Shown piece by piece: positions 49,640-60,454 of a DNA stretch of 64,000 nucleotides. Source of the stretch: Lachancea kluyveri NRRL Y-12651 (Eukaryota > Ascomycota > Saccharomycetes > Saccharomycetales > Saccharomycetaceae); NCBI GenBank assembly GCA_000149225.2, contig CM000693.1, positions 1,302,001 to 1,366,000 of the forward strand. Direction: 5' to 3'. The position numbers were made by a program, and so were the translations under genes. Below the pieces are notes generated by a model. The model was not told where the DNA came from and did not search any database. It saw only the letters and a list, made by a program, of their open reading frames with translations. Within the stretch, counting starts at the first letter, position 1, and each line of letters opens with the position of its first letter.

Positions 49640-50173
49640 ATGTCCTTATACTACAACTTGGTATTTGGCGTTTTGAGTACAGAGATCGTCGTGTTCACCA
49701 TCTTGGCATTGCCATTGCCATCCAAGTTCCGTAAGCCAATCACTTTGGTACTGGCAAAACCCTTTCGATCACCGACCGTTCAAGTCACTATAAAGTGTAT
49801 TTTGGGATTCATCCTGTTGTTGTTTGTCGATACCATCAACAGAGTCTACTCTATCAATACAGAACTTTTCGATGCTTCCCAGAGCAACATGCCCTACGAC
49901 AGAATGGAAATACAAAGCAGAAAGTTTTACGCGCAGAGAAACATGTATTTAACTGGCATAACTCTATTCCTGACATTTGCTTCGGTTAGAACCTTTGGAC
50001 TGGTCTGGGAACTGTTGGAATTGAAGGAGGACTACAGAGGTACAGCATCCAGTCCTACTCCTAGCCTTAGCGTTACTGCTACTAGAGAGGAATTGAAAAA
50101 GTCGATTAAGGAGAAGGATGAAGAGATCAACTTGTTGAAGGAGCAAGCGGAAGAATTGCAAAAAGAACTATAA
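49640..50173 (+). CDS. YET3: Yet3-type BAP31-family ER membrane protein
   Basis: 177 residues (S. cerevisiae Yet3 is 203). Three membrane helices are seen near residues 5-25, 49-70 and 103-125, followed by a cytosolic coiled coil at 149-177 (REELKKSIKEKDEEINLLKE). The BAP31 N-terminal domain is clear. Yeast Yet proteins reside in the ER and associate with the Sec63/Scs2 region; Yet3 with Yet1 affects INO1 expression. The position between BDF and AHK1/BRE1 genes identifies it as the YDL072C orthologue. The tail lacks a KKxx retrieval signal. A (TC)15 microsatellite lies just downstream. Confidence 0.92.
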   Translation: MSLYYNLVFGVLSTEIVVFTILALPLPSKFRKPITLVLAKPFRSPTVQVTIKCILGFILLLFVDTINRVYSINTELFDASQSNMPYDRMEIQSRKFYAQRNMYLTGITLFLTFASVRTFGLVWELLELKEDYRGTASSPTPSLSVTATREELKKSIKEKDEEINLLKEQAEELQKEL

Positions 50174-50189
50174 GTTACATGTTGTTGTT

Positions 50190-50194
<5 letters not shown>

Positions 50195-50224
<30 letters not shown>
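50195..50224. repeat. (TC)15 dinucleotide microsatellite
   Basis: Fifteen perfect TC units in the YET3 3' flank, 22 bp after its stop codon. A possible length polymorphism between strains; no coding role. Confidence 0.97.
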
Positions 50225-50227
<3 letters not shown>

Positions 50228-50355
50228 TCTAGTATATGCTAAGCCCATGGGCACTCTTTTATATAGATCCGTAGTTAGTGTCATGCCTTCCCCCCCTTGA
50301 AACATTTTTTTTTTTTTGAATGATTGATTGATAGATACAAAAATTATATTCTACT

Positions 50356-52314
50356 CTAGTTGGACGAAGTGTTGTAAGAACTGCTCTTATGCTTTGGAGT
50401 GAATACAAAGTCTTCTCCTGCTTTGTCAAAAAACATATCACTCAATTTGATCCAGTCCTTGGCATCGCCACTTCCTAAAAGGGTTTCCAACTCGTCTCTG
50501 CCACGCCAGTTTGGCGGTCTTTCGTTCAATTGGACTGGGTAGCGCTCGCAAATTCCCATAGGAACATAACGATGGAAAAACGACATGAATTCACAGAAAA
50601 ACCTACGGCATTGGGAAATACCGTAAGCGTCTGTGCCCCAATGGTCCATTGCGAAGTGGGCATAATCCTTCAAAATATCTAGTCTCTCCGAGCTGCTCTT
50701 ATCCAGATGCTGTTGGGCTTCCACCTCTTCAAAAATCCATGGCTTGATCAACGCGCCTCGTGCCACCATAACGCTGTCCACTTTGTCATTTTCCAGGTGC
50801 TTGTACCAGTCTTCATAACTGATAATGTCACCGTTACCGACAAATTGGACGCGTAGCTTACCTTCACGAGTCTCCTTCAATTTTTCTTCGCGTTCAATCT
50901 CAACTTCTCTTAAAGAGTTGGCGACTTCACCGATGTAATCCCAATCTGCCGACTTGGTGTAGCGCTGTTGTCTGGTACGGCCGTGCAGGGTAATAGCCGC
51001 AACGTCACTTTCCAACACTAGCCTCTTGACAAGACTGGTGGCCATTGGATGGCCTTCCTTGGTACCGGTACGGATTTTGACACTGATGGGAACATCCTCC
51101 GATACATAGTTCATCGCATTCAGACAGCGAATCATACGTGCCGCGTTGTCCAAAAGAGCACTGCCAGACCCCTGTCTATACAACAAATCGATTGGACACC
51201 CAGAATTCAGATTGATTTCACTGATATCGCTGACATGGGAGACCAGCGCTTCGGCGGCCTTTGCTGCCTGCCATGCCTTAGAACATGCAATCTGCACACC
51301 AAACCCAGGAACCTCACTTGCATGAGCCTTTGGCAATGCCCATTCGGAATTGGTACCTTGAATCAGTGGGACTGCCAAAGCCATTTCGGAATAAGTCACA
51401 TCAGCACCCAACTTCCTCATCAGCCTACGGTATGGCAAATTGCCAACGGTGGTTAGAGGTGAAACGATTTTTTTGTGGTGCAAATCTAATGGTTTTTTCT
51501 CTTGGGCAAAGTAACGGGTATCTTTGTACTTTAGATATAGATCGCGTTGGCGTTGCCTGCGTTCGTTTAGTTCCTTTTCCCTTTGAGCGACTTGTGGAGC
51601 AACTTCCAATTTCTCTTGGTTCTCATTTTTTTTCCTCTGTTGCTCTTCGTTCATCCCGTCTCTAAATTCTTGTTGGATGGCATCGATAATCTCTAGGACA
51701 TATTCACTTTTTTCAAAGGCAAACCTTTTCTTGATCAAGTTCAACTTGTCCTGGGCGGATATGTGGTTGACCTCTCTGTTAACCTCATACAGTTTCTTGC
51801 GTTCTTCTTCTGGTTTTTCCAACAGTGACATATCGGCTTTGTTCAAATGAGAGGAGAGAAATCTGCATTTGAATCCCATCGGGCAGTAACCCAATGAATC
51901 GAAAACGGGACAAGTCGAAAACATTTCCGACTTGATTTCAGGAAGTTTCTTCGACAGGTATACCGATACGTCGTGAATATAGCGACATTGGTCACCAAAC
52001 GAACACGGATTATCAGAGTTTTGGCCGCGCACTAGCTTGGAACACAGTTGGAACTGTTCTTTGACCTGCCTGTTGTCACGATTTTTGTTCTGGCCCCTCT
52101 TCTTGTTATGTTTTGATTTCTTGCCGTTTCCATCAACAATACGGTCGGAGGTGGGTTCTTCTTCGTATTCGATAGCAGGAGCGCTGACGGTGGAAGAAAC
52201 AACGACATATTCCGGTTTAATATGTGCGATGCCCTTAGTATCCTGTTTTTTCACACGAGTTTCGCTTTGCTCCTCTAGAGGACGTTTGGCAGTTGGAACG
52301 TTATCTTGGTCCAT
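50356..52314 (-). CDS. DUS3: tRNA-dihydrouridine(47) synthase Dus3
   Basis: The open frame extends upstream through a GTG, but the first ATG is at 52312-52314, giving 652 residues (S. cerevisiae 668). Two CCCH zinc fingers lie at about 90-113 ([20 protein letters not shown]...H) and 131-155 ([16 protein letters not shown]...H). The FMN-binding Dus TIM barrel starts at about 285 ([20 protein letters not shown]) with the catalytic cysteine C373 in NSGCPIDL. The enzyme reduces U47 of many cytoplasmic tRNAs to dihydrouridine with NADPH. The promoter has a striking PAC palindrome plus an RRPE, suggesting ribosome-biogenesis co-regulation. Confidence 0.97.
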   Translation of the reverse strand: MDQDNVPTAKRPLEEQSETRVKKQDTKGIAHIKPEYVVVSSTVSAPAIEYEEEPTSDRIVDGNGKKSKHNKKRGQNKNRDNRQVKEQFQLCSKLVRGQNSDNPCSFGDQCRYIHDVSVYLSKKLPEIKSEMFSTCPVFDSLGYCPMGFKCRFLSSHLNKADMSLLEKPEEERKKLYEVNREVNHISAQDKLNLIKKRFAFEKSEYVLEIIDAIQQEFRDGMNEEQQRKKNENQEKLEVAPQVAQREKELNERRQRQRDLYLKYKDTRYFAQEKKPLDLHHKKIVSPLTTVGNLPYRRLMRKLGADVTYSEMALAVPLIQGTNSEWALPKAHASEVPGFGVQIACSKAWQAAKAAEALVSHVSDISEINLNSGCPIDLLYRQGSGSALLDNAARMIRCLNAMNYVSEDVPISVKIRTGTKEGHPMATSLVKRLVLESDVAAITLHGRTRQQRYTKSADWDYIGEVANSLREVEIEREEKLKETREGKLRVQFVGNGDIISYEDWYKHLENDKVDSVMVARGALIKPWIFEEVEAQQHLDKSSSERLDILKDYAHFAMDHWGTDAYGISQCRRFFCEFMSFFHRYVPMGICERYPVQLNERPPNWRGRDELETLLGSGDAKDWIKLSDMFFDKAGEDFVFTPKHKSSSYNTSSN

Positions 52315-53616
52315 GTTCACTTAAATCCAATCTCTGACAGTTGCGCAAGTGAGAAAGAGACTTGTACAGAAAGAATAATCTCATCGCGATGAGATTGTAT
52401 ATCAGAAAAAGGATAAAAATTTTCGCTTGTGCATTCCGAGGAACAAATGTCTCGTACCGAGGTCATCAGAGCTTGCACGACTCGAATCCTTGGAACCAAA
52501 ACCAGCGGCGGCAGCGGCGGCAGCAGCGGCAGCAGTATACGTATTGGCAGGAATGGGCATACCAGTAACGTTTTTCACCAACCATCTCTAGCCCTGTTAA
52601 CCCTTAATATCTGGCAACTTCAACGGCGTTTTCCTTCACACATCTCGTAGACAGCACGTGACGTATTATACGAATAACAATAACGATAATGATAACCGCC
52701 CATGCCATATCCACATCGTTTAGCTGATTTCACAATACCTCTCTTCTACTTTGCATCAGGCAGCTGTCGAGCGCCACCTACGTTGCCACAGTCTACTTCC
52801 ATGGTCCTATTGACCAGCCGGAATGCGAATGCGAATGCAAACGCCACGACTAATCCAACAAAGCTGGCAGTAGCCGTTCGGCGTCCTCAGCCGCCGCAAC
52901 ACTGCGAAAAGACATTTGTTTTGGCATAGAACCATGGCATCCAAACTCCCGCTTGTTTTGAATCATCCTGTGATAGATCCCGTACAGCATTTGCGACTAG
53001 CTCATCCACTTCCCTGTTGGAAGGAGTTGAAATACCATATGTGCGGGTAACGCCGTGTATACGTATATATCTCTACGCACGGCGATAACCGATACATCCC
53101 ACATTACGAGGGCAGAGGTCTGGCGGAATTTGATAAGCACGGCGACCCTCGGCGACCCTCGGCGCCAGTCGCTGCCCAGAAAAGGAACACCGCCGCTTTT
53201 GTTGCCGTCCTCGTTGCCATAACCCTTATTTCTGGGTTTGGGTGTCTGGGCTCTTTCTGTCCCATAACACCCCAGTGGGCTTCGAGCCCAGAAAATACCG
53301 TGCGGCATCTAAATAGCGAAACCGAGGTGGACGGAAAACCACTGGGCTACGACGTGTCTTTTTGAACGGCATTCCTCAGGTAGTGTCGTTTCGCAACGTC
53401 AGTGCAATGCACAGCAGTTCGCTTCGGCCCAGCAACTGGGAAATAGCCCAGGGGTCATGAAGCTCTTCCTCCCATTGACTTAAGGCTAAAGGATTACGAC
53501 TGAAACTCGAAGCTAGGCAAGATTTCCAAGAAGAGCGGAAAATTAAGAGGAATATCAGGTAGCTGTGAAAAAAAAAAGATAGACTTATACAAGCCAGAAG
53601 ACTGCCGGATCGAATC
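52315..53616. other. DUS3/SFP1 divergent intergenic region
   Basis: 1.3 kb. Beyond the PAC/RRPE cluster it holds a GC-rich GGC/AGC tract at 52503-52536, CACGTG at 52655-52660, a GCGAAT repeat near 52822-52840, a Reb1-type CGGGTAA at 53044-53050 and a 10-bp direct repeat GGCGACCCTC at 53141-53160. Open frames here (for example 52429-52650 plus and 53376-53717 minus) show no conserved protein character. Most of it is likely the long promoter and leader of SFP1. Confidence 0.5.
52378..52424. promoter_or_regulatory. DUS3 promoter: palindromic double PAC box plus RRPE
   Basis: ATCTCATCGCGATGAGAT at 52378-52395 is a perfect 18-bp palindrome made of two overlapping PAC boxes (GCGATGAGAT on each strand). 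AAAAATTTTC at 52415-52424 is an RRPE. They start 64 bp upstream of the DUS3 ATG. PAC is bound by Dot6/Tod6 and RRPE by Stb3 in S. cerevisiae. Confidence 0.8.
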
Positions 53617-54267
53617 ATGGACGTCACTACTACAACAACGGCTCCGACTGCCAACGCTACTACTCGAGGTATCTTCATCAACAACCAGCAGCAACCCCTG
53701 CAAGGCCATGGCAGCAATCAAGGCGCTACTAATATTGCAAGGCTAAGGAGAGAGTCTATTGCTCATTCTCAAGGTATGGGCGGTGTCTCCTGGGGTTCGT
53801 TGACAATAGGATCCTGGCTGAGAGATGAAGTCATGATACACGCCCACATGAATACAAGCAACAACTCTAATTCAAGTAATAATCTCAACAACAGTTGTAG
53901 CAGCAGTAATAATGTTATAAACCTAGGGAACGCTAGCTCTTTCTCCCCGCCGGGCGCCTCGAGTGCCTACTTGCCAAACTTGGAGAAACAGTATTGTAAA
54001 GATTATTCGTGCTGTGGACTGTTGTTACCAGGTTTGCACGATCTGCTAAGGCACTATGAGGAAGCACATATCGCGACATCTCCTGGTGCCATTAATACAC
54101 ATGCGACTAACACAGCTTCTAATCCTGGCATGACTAATCTCGTTGCTGCTTCCAACAATGTCGCATCCTCAGGCAACCTCCAGAACGTTTCAGCTTTGCA
54201 GCAACAGAAGAGAAGGATGGCTGCAATGTACCAACAACAGGTGCAACACCAACAACTGCAGCAGTTG

Positions 54268-54299
<32 letters not shown>

Positions 54300-54420
54300 G
54301 CAACAAGTACATCAGCCGCATCAGCATCAGCATCAGCATCAGCATCCGCATCCGCATTCGCATCAGCAGCAACAACAACATCAACACCAGCAACACCAGC
54401 AGCAGCAACAGCAACAGCAA

Positions 54421-54455
<35 letters not shown>

Positions 54456-55596
54456 CCAACAGCATCATCAACACCAACAACACCAGCAGCATCAGCGACA
54501 GCAGCATCAACAGCATCACCAACAACACCAACACCAAAATATGCAGCAAGCGCAACAACAACAGCAAGCGCAACAGCAACAGCAACAGCAACAAATGCAG
54601 CAAATGCAACAACAAATGCACAACGCATCGAACTCAACAACAAATAGTGTGCAACAATTACATCTAAACGGTAACCTTGTGGACGCCGTATCTACAAACG
54701 AAGTTTTTTTACAATCTGGCTCTTCTAATAGACGTGGTAATTCCACAAATGTGGCCACGCATAACAGTATCAATATGTTGCCCAACAACAAGCTCCAAGC
54801 AGCCTTTAATAATTACTCTCTGAATATGCCACTACTGAACAACAAGCATCACACCATAAGTGTTGCTCCTACAAGTACAACGGTTCCCACAGGTGCTCCT
54901 AATAATTCCAGCATACAACAGTCCGTACGTAACAATTTTAAGAGGACAATTTCGCCACACGTTAACAGTGCTGCGGCAGGCGTAGACCTGGATTTCATGG
55001 ATGCGGATATAATAGACGATATACATGATGGGAACGCCATTATGGGCTCAGTGACAGGTGCGGTTCCCACCGCTACCGCTGACACAGTAGCGACTGCTGT
55101 TGCTCCACCATCCAACCCAACGGGTAAAAAAAGCTGGAAGCAACCAGTTCAGAAATCCTCTGGTCGCAAGCCACCCTCTTCCTCAAACTCTAACACGCCG
55201 TCTGTACACAACGATTCGGAAGAGAGCAGTAGTGATGAGGATGAGGATGATGATGATGAGCCTCGTAAACAAGAAGGTTACATTGATGATCCTGCTCGTC
55301 GCTTGTATGTAATGGATCACGAGGAGCATAAACCTTTCAAGTGTCCCGTAATTGGCTGTGACAAGACTTATAAAAATCAAAACGGGCTAAAATATCACAA
55401 GCTACATGGTCATCAAAACCAGAAATTGCACGAAAACCCTGATGGTACATTTAGTATCATCGATCCAGAGAGTAATGAACCGTATCCTGATGGTATGGGG
55501 TTTGAAAAGGATAAACCTTACCGCTGTGAAGTTTGTGGGAAAAGATACAAAAACTTGAATGGACTAAAATATCACAGAGGCCATTCGACACACTAA
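53617..55596 (+). CDS. SFP1: Sfp1, zinc-finger regulator of ribosome biogenesis and cell size
   Basis: 659 residues (S. cerevisiae 683). Conserved islands are ARLRRESIAHSQGMGGVSWG, YLPNLEKQYCKDYSCCGL with a first degenerate zinc finger (CCGL...H..EEAH, about 128-150), LHLNGNLVDAVSTNEVF, and the C-terminal block with two C2H2 fingers (about 575-601, FKCPVIGCDKTYKNQNGLKY; and 635-659, YRCEVCGKRYKNLNGLKY). Between residues about 205 and 340 is a Gln/His tract much longer than anything in S. cerevisiae Sfp1. Sfp1 moves to the nucleus under TORC1 signalling and activates ribosomal protein and ribosome-biogenesis genes. The ATG at 53617 follows a long leader region. Confidence 0.97.
54237..54620 (+). 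repeat. CAG/CAC/CAA codon repeat in SFP1 (Gln/His tract)
   Basis: About 380 bp of CAR/CAY codons encoding runs of Gln and His, with His-containing sub-repeats (HQHQHQHPHPHSH near 54312-54365). The impure mix of CAG and CAA suggests an old, expanded and interrupted repeat. Long antisense frames over it are by-products of base composition. Confidence 0.95.
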
Positions 55597-56178
55597 AGCA
55601 AATAACTCTACGTGCTACGTTATTTTTATTGCTGTTTCTGGTTCAAGTACCATGCGCAAAATGGTTCCTCTTGTGCTGTTGATTTACTTTCTAATGGGAC
55701 AGAATGTAGTTTTTTTTTTTTTAACCTCTCACTTTACTAAAAATCGTTTACAAAAGGAGGTTTGGTTATTGGTATAATTTGTATCTATTTTAACTCAGTA
55801 ATTCTTCAAGTATACTTGTAGTCGATCTAGCAGCGCTATTGAGATTGGGAAATTACCTTCACCTTCGTCTAGGGGCTGGTGAAATAATCATTTTATACGC
55901 AACTGTCGCGTTCTCAAATAACTTCGTGTCTCTTGGAGGAACTTCCTTATACCCTTCCCACAAGAGCTATTGCCAGTGGTTTGTCCTAACGGCCAGCAAA
56001 TTGAACTTTTCTATCTTGATAAGCACTCTGTTGGAATACTGAAAGCTACTAGAGCCATTTAGGAGAGGGTCCGACTCTTTCAATAACAAAAGCAACACCA
56101 TATCAACGGGACTGTGCAGCTCGGCTACCTATACACTACCAAAATTCGACCCTTCTCAGGAAAGCAACTCTAGAATAT
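55597..56178. other. SFP1 to SEI1 intergenic region
   Basis: About 580 bp holding the SFP1 3' flank and the SEI1 promoter. A T12 run lies near 55710-55721. A 67-codon frame at 55839-56042 is not credible. No RNA gene is seen. Confidence 0.5.
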
Positions 56179-56979
56179 ATGCGCATCAAGATTACACTGC
56201 CTTTGCAGATGGCTCAATGGTGGGTGTACTTTATCATTCTCTTTCTGGTAAACGTGTTGGTTATTTTACCCCTGTCTGGTCTTCTGTTCCATGATCTTTA
56301 TAGCAGGCTAATCCCACAAGAATCAGTACAGGAAGCGCCGTTTTCAATAGCCAATGAGCTTGATGGTGGTAAAACATTTTCATTCATGGTTGAGCGTATT
56401 CCAGAGACTGCGGATTCGATGGTGCTATTAGATAACGGCATGCCTACGGATATACCTCTAAGGAGGGACATTCCTTACACCTTAGACCTCACCATAAAGG
56501 CTTACTGTATTAACGATGTTATCGAAAGTAATCTTCAGAAATCGACCGTCACAGTAGTTACAAAGGGGGGAAAAAAAAATATAGATGTTTTTAAAAGGCA
56601 AGTTATATTGAGCTGTTTTAATCCTGGAGACGTCGACTTTCTAGCTGAAATAACCAAACCCTTAACATTGTCTCAAAGAATCCAAACGCATTTTGTTAAC
56701 ACCTTTTCATGGCATGAGTTTATGTATTTAGAACAAGAGGTGGAAGAAGTGCGGATCTCCTTCGAGCACAAGGGTAAAGGAAACATAATGATCGGTTCAG
56801 ATTCGCAATTAATTTACAAAATTGATTTTAATCACAGCCTAAGAAACTTAATGTCACGCTGGCGTAAGTTAACTTACTCCGTTGGGATCATTATTTTCGA
56901 TATGATCATTTGTTCCTGGTTTTTACTGGCTTTCTTTATCTGCTTTGGTCGGATCGTGGATGGCGAAAAGGTGGAGTGA
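56179..56979 (+). CDS. SEI1: Seipin (Sei1/Fld1), lipid-droplet biogenesis factor
   Basis: 266 residues (S. cerevisiae 285). Two membrane helices at about 12-35 (QWWVYFIILFLVNVLVILPL) and 230-256 (VGIIIFDMIICSWFLLAFFI) flank a lumenal beta-sandwich, the seipin topology. Seipin forms a ring at ER-lipid droplet contacts with Ldb16 and controls droplet assembly and size. A second Met at residue 11 (56209) is an alternative start. It lies next to SFP1 as in S. cerevisiae (YLR403W-YLR404W). Confidence 0.93.
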   Translation: MRIKITLPLQMAQWWVYFIILFLVNVLVILPLSGLLFHDLYSRLIPQESVQEAPFSIANELDGGKTFSFMVERIPETADSMVLLDNGMPTDIPLRRDIPYTLDLTIKAYCINDVIESNLQKSTVTVVTKGGKKNIDVFKRQVILSCFNPGDVDFLAEITKPLTLSQRIQTHFVNTFSWHEFMYLEQEVEEVRISFEHKGKGNIMIGSDSQLIYKIDFNHSLRNLMSRWRKLTYSVGIIIFDMIICSWFLLAFFICFGRIVDGEKVE

Positions 56980-57223
56980 AATTTTTTTAATTAGTAAGAT
57001 TATCTGGTAATAATTTGTTTTCATTTATAGTATTAAAAGTCTTTGAGACCGCTGATGTTGTTCAGTCATTTGTTGTATCCCTTTATACATTTATATCTAA
57101 TTACTATTCATTTGAGCTAATAAATCTTGGGTAAACACGCGAAACTAAAGAAAAACAAAAAAAATGAAAAAATAAAAGATACAAATTTGAAATTAGCTTA
57201 CGTTACAAAAACATAAATGGATC

Positions 57224-60200
57224 TCAAACATATTCAGCTCTCACATTCACATTATTCTTGGCATTAATAAATGGAGTGTTACTGCCACCAACTTCAAATT
57301 CCATGAAGATCCTTTCACTACCTCCATTTTCACCATCCATAACATTCATGTAATCTTGAAGTTCTTGAACAGTGCTGTTAAAAGTTTTGATGATTTTCAC
57401 GAGCTTCGATAATTTAGTCGTTCTGTACATCTTTGTGGTACAGGTCTTGTTGAAAAATTGCGAGACTCCTGGCTGGTAATTGCCGTCGGTATCTTCGTCC
57501 ATTACTGTACCAACTCCGTCGGTTATTGACGGCGAAGCAGGCTGCTCTTCACTCAAACTTAGTCTGTGCAAGGTTTCAAGATCATCATTGTCAAAGACCA
57601 TTGTTCCTGTAGGTTTTGGATTTTTCATCAAACAACTCCGTAAAATTGTAACGTCGGGCTTGGGCAATTCATAACAAGTTTTTGGTGTAAATTGCTCTCG
57701 TGAATGCTGTTCAGGTTGACTAATGATGATAGGAGTCTGTAGATCGTTTAAACTTGGACTCAGAGATTCAAAATCAAAGCCGTCTAGCAACGTTTCGCTT
57801 TCTTGATCAAAAAGTGTTGGTAAAGGCTTGTCATAGTTTCTGCTGGTCACAACACCCCACTTATCATTAGCTTCTTGAATTTTCCGCGATATGGAACTTG
57901 GCAAACCATTGGAGTCAGTGATTGGTGCAACAACTAGCCGAAAGATGTGTGTAATGTTACACCTTTTGCTAACATCAACAGAAAATTTTAACTCCGGTGG
58001 AGCCATGAGCTTGCGCTTCTTTTGCTCCTGCTGGTGCTCCTGCTGTGAATCTTGAGTTGAAACCTGTCTTTGGGACGAACTGTTGGTTGTTGATCTTTGT
58101 ACCCTATTAAACAACTCCTCCGACGAACCGCTTCTAGATGTGGTTAGGGATGAAATAGTAGAAACAGTAGAGTACATTGATAGCATTTCCGTCGATTCAG
58201 AATCTACAGTTGCATCATCACTCTCTGTGGAAACTGCACTATCTCTTCTACTATCATCGCTAATACGCCCCAATTTCTGGGTAGAACCCGACCTTTTCAC
58301 CTGTCGATGAGTCTTGTGATTTAACTTGGAAAAGAAAGAACCAAGGGCGTTAGAAAGCAAACCTTTTTGTTTTGAAGGGTCCTCCGGAAGCTCTTCACTG
58401 TCTCTACTGTCAAAACTGCTAGTGCTACTATTAGTCACCTTATTGCTCTTTTCAGGATTTCCTGCACGCTGAAGCTTTTTCCTTTTCTCTGCAACAATCA
58501 TTACAGCCTTAGACACCATCTCATCAAACACATCAAATGGATATTTGCCACTCAACAAGACAAATGACGGCCTCACGGAAGAAATAGCGATAACCGATGA
58601 AAAGTAGAGTTTTTCTTTCAAAGATAATGTAGATTTAGTGTTACTGATTGATCCTTTATCAATCTCATCGTACATTAAATCGTCTTCCTCCACTCGATCA
58701 TTTTTGAACAGAATTAACTTTTTGTTACCTTGAAACACCAACACATCACCAAAATCATCGTCTTGGCATGGTACGGTTTTACTTAATTGGATCGTTTGCT
58801 CGTACATCTGTTGCAACTTATCATATAACAGCCTAGACTCTTTACCACTTGGATCACCCAAAACCTGAAATACTATTAACTTCACAAACAAAACTCTCAC
58901 GATATGAAAATCGTTGTCCACAGTTAGCGAATCCCAAAGCTTTTCAATTAGAAAAATTGAAATTTGGCTTCTCAAGCCGTCTGTACCGTTTATCGGATCA
59001 CTATCATTAGGAATATATTTCCAAATATTGAAAAGACAGAGCAAGGAAACACTTTGGCAGTGAACATTTAAAGTTTGCAGCATCCCTAATATCCCTTGGA
59101 TCCACACATCCCACTGTAACTGCTTTAAAAGCTTTGGTTTTGTAGCAAATTGGAATAAAATAAATTGCAAAACCTTGTTGTAGATTAAATTGGCCATCAT
59201 AGAATCATAAGCAGGAATCTTGGAAACAGTCTTTAGCTGCAATTTATCATGTAATGTTATCACCTGAGCAATCACGGGAAAGCTCTTTTCTGTCGATTCA
59301 AAACAGCCGGCCAAACTTCTCAAGCATTCCCATATTTTAATGGTTCTGAATTTCGTATAGATGAAATTATTCAGTCTTTCTGAAGTTACAGAACTGTTAC
59401 CGCCCCCTCCGTTTGGCTTTGTTGGAACATGGGTATTATCACCACCATCACCACCACTATTTTGTTGTGGAATTTCACGTTCCTGGCGTTTCAGGTATTG
59501 CAAATAGTTGCTGAAATCCTTGTCCAAAAAGGATTCAACAAAGGAAGTTAGTATTGACAGGCCTGGAATTGCAGATATAGTCAAGGTAGTGTGTGATTCT
59601 ACATGCATTTTTATGACAATATACCAGTAATGCCAGTAGAATGTCATAAACACGTTATCGTTCTGCAAATATGAAATCATGACTTGGAAAAGCCTGAAGT
59701 TTTCCTTTTCATTAATATTTGGCAGCAGTTTTGCTTTTTTCGTTGATAAAATGAAGTTTTTGGTTTTCCAACAGAAAACGGTATGATGAACACCATTGAC
59801 ATAGGATGTAGCAGGCTGGAAAAGCTTCAAAACGTTGGTATCGTAGTCTAGTGATTCATCGAGGTAGAAAAACGAAAACGCAATAACCTTCCCAATCAAA
59901 GACCGTAGTAGGGAGTTGTAATTATTTATGAAATTAATGGAAGATCTGAGATGGGAGGGTGGCGTGGGATGACTTTGAGCCGAGGATGGCAATGGCTTTT
60001 TCTTCTTTGAATTTGCAATCAATCGGTTGGTGATATAATGAATAGTGAGCATTAAATGATGAGAATATATGCTTAAATCACGTTTTGAGGATTCGTTCAT
60101 GGATTGTCGGGTTGGGAGTACCATAGTAGCGGTGATTATTCTGCTGATACATTCCAATGACACTGAAATAGTATCTATATTCAACGTAGATTGAGGCTGA

Positions 60201-60454
60201 TCTCCAGAGACTTGTAGATCACTATTTAAATAGTTCAATAATGTTATCCACCATTGTGTTAGAACATCTCTGTTCTTTTGATTCGCGGTGTAATTGTGTT
60301 GTCTTAGGTACGAGAGCAGGTTTAAGCGAAGGAAGTTAGACACGGTTTTTGCGGAAGCGTGAGGGTTCGATTGTGGTCCATTACCATTGCTTATAATCGT
60401 AATAAACTTATTCAATGAGTGAAACAATTGCGAATCCTTTTTCGGCCTTTCCAT
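57224..60454 (-). CDS. AHK1: Ahk1-like scaffold protein (YDL073W orthologue)
   Basis: 1076 residues (S. cerevisiae YDL073W is 984). The N-terminal two thirds look helical and globular with many aromatic residues (FYWHYWYIVIKMHVESHTTL) and no catalytic motif. The C-terminal third is Ser-rich and probably disordered (STVSTISSLTTSRSGSSEEL), then ends with a conserved-looking block (TKMYRTTKLSKLVKIIKTFN). Ahk1 is described as an adaptor that binds the Hkr1 sensor in the HOG osmosensing branch. The assignment is mostly positional: it sits divergently beside BRE1, as YDL073W sits beside YDL074C. Confidence 0.82.
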   Translation of the reverse strand: MERPKKDSQLFHSLNKFITIISNGNGPQSNPHASAKTVSNFLRLNLLSYLRQHNYTANQKNRDVLTQWWITLLNYLNSDLQVSGDQPQSTLNIDTISVSLECISRIITATMVLPTRQSMNESSKRDLSIYSHHLMLTIHYITNRLIANSKKKKPLPSSAQSHPTPPSHLRSSINFINNYNSLLRSLIGKVIAFSFFYLDESLDYDTNVLKLFQPATSYVNGVHHTVFCWKTKNFILSTKKAKLLPNINEKENFRLFQVMISYLQNDNVFMTFYWHYWYIVIKMHVESHTTLTISAIPGLSILTSFVESFLDKDFSNYLQYLKRQEREIPQQNSGGDGGDNTHVPTKPNGGGGNSSVTSERLNNFIYTKFRTIKIWECLRSLAGCFESTEKSFPVIAQVITLHDKLQLKTVSKIPAYDSMMANLIYNKVLQFILFQFATKPKLLKQLQWDVWIQGILGMLQTLNVHCQSVSLLCLFNIWKYIPNDSDPINGTDGLRSQISIFLIEKLWDSLTVDNDFHIVRVLFVKLIVFQVLGDPSGKESRLLYDKLQQMYEQTIQLSKTVPCQDDDFGDVLVFQGNKKLILFKNDRVEEDDLMYDEIDKGSISNTKSTLSLKEKLYFSSVIAISSVRPSFVLLSGKYPFDVFDEMVSKAVMIVAEKRKKLQRAGNPEKSNKVTNSSTSSFDSRDSEELPEDPSKQKGLLSNALGSFFSKLNHKTHRQVKRSGSTQKLGRISDDSRRDSAVSTESDDATVDSESTEMLSMYSTVSTISSLTTSRSGSSEELFNRVQRSTTNSSSQRQVSTQDSQQEHQQEQKKRKLMAPPELKFSVDVSKRCNITHIFRLVVAPITDSNGLPSSISRKIQEANDKWGVVTSRNYDKPLPTLFDQESETLLDGFDFESLSPSLNDLQTPIIISQPEQHSREQFTPKTCYELPKPDVTILRSCLMKNPKPTGTMVFDNDDLETLHRLSLSEEQPASPSITDGVGTVMDEDTDGNYQPGVSQFFNKTCTTKMYRTTKLSKLVKIIKTFNSTVQELQDYMNVMDGENGGSERIFMEFEVGGSNTPFINAKNNVNVRAEYV

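Noticed and set aside
54134-54643. Long minus-strand frames rich in Ala/Val or Leu, looking like membrane or repeat proteins
   Set aside because: They are antisense readings of the SFP1 CAG/CAC repeat.
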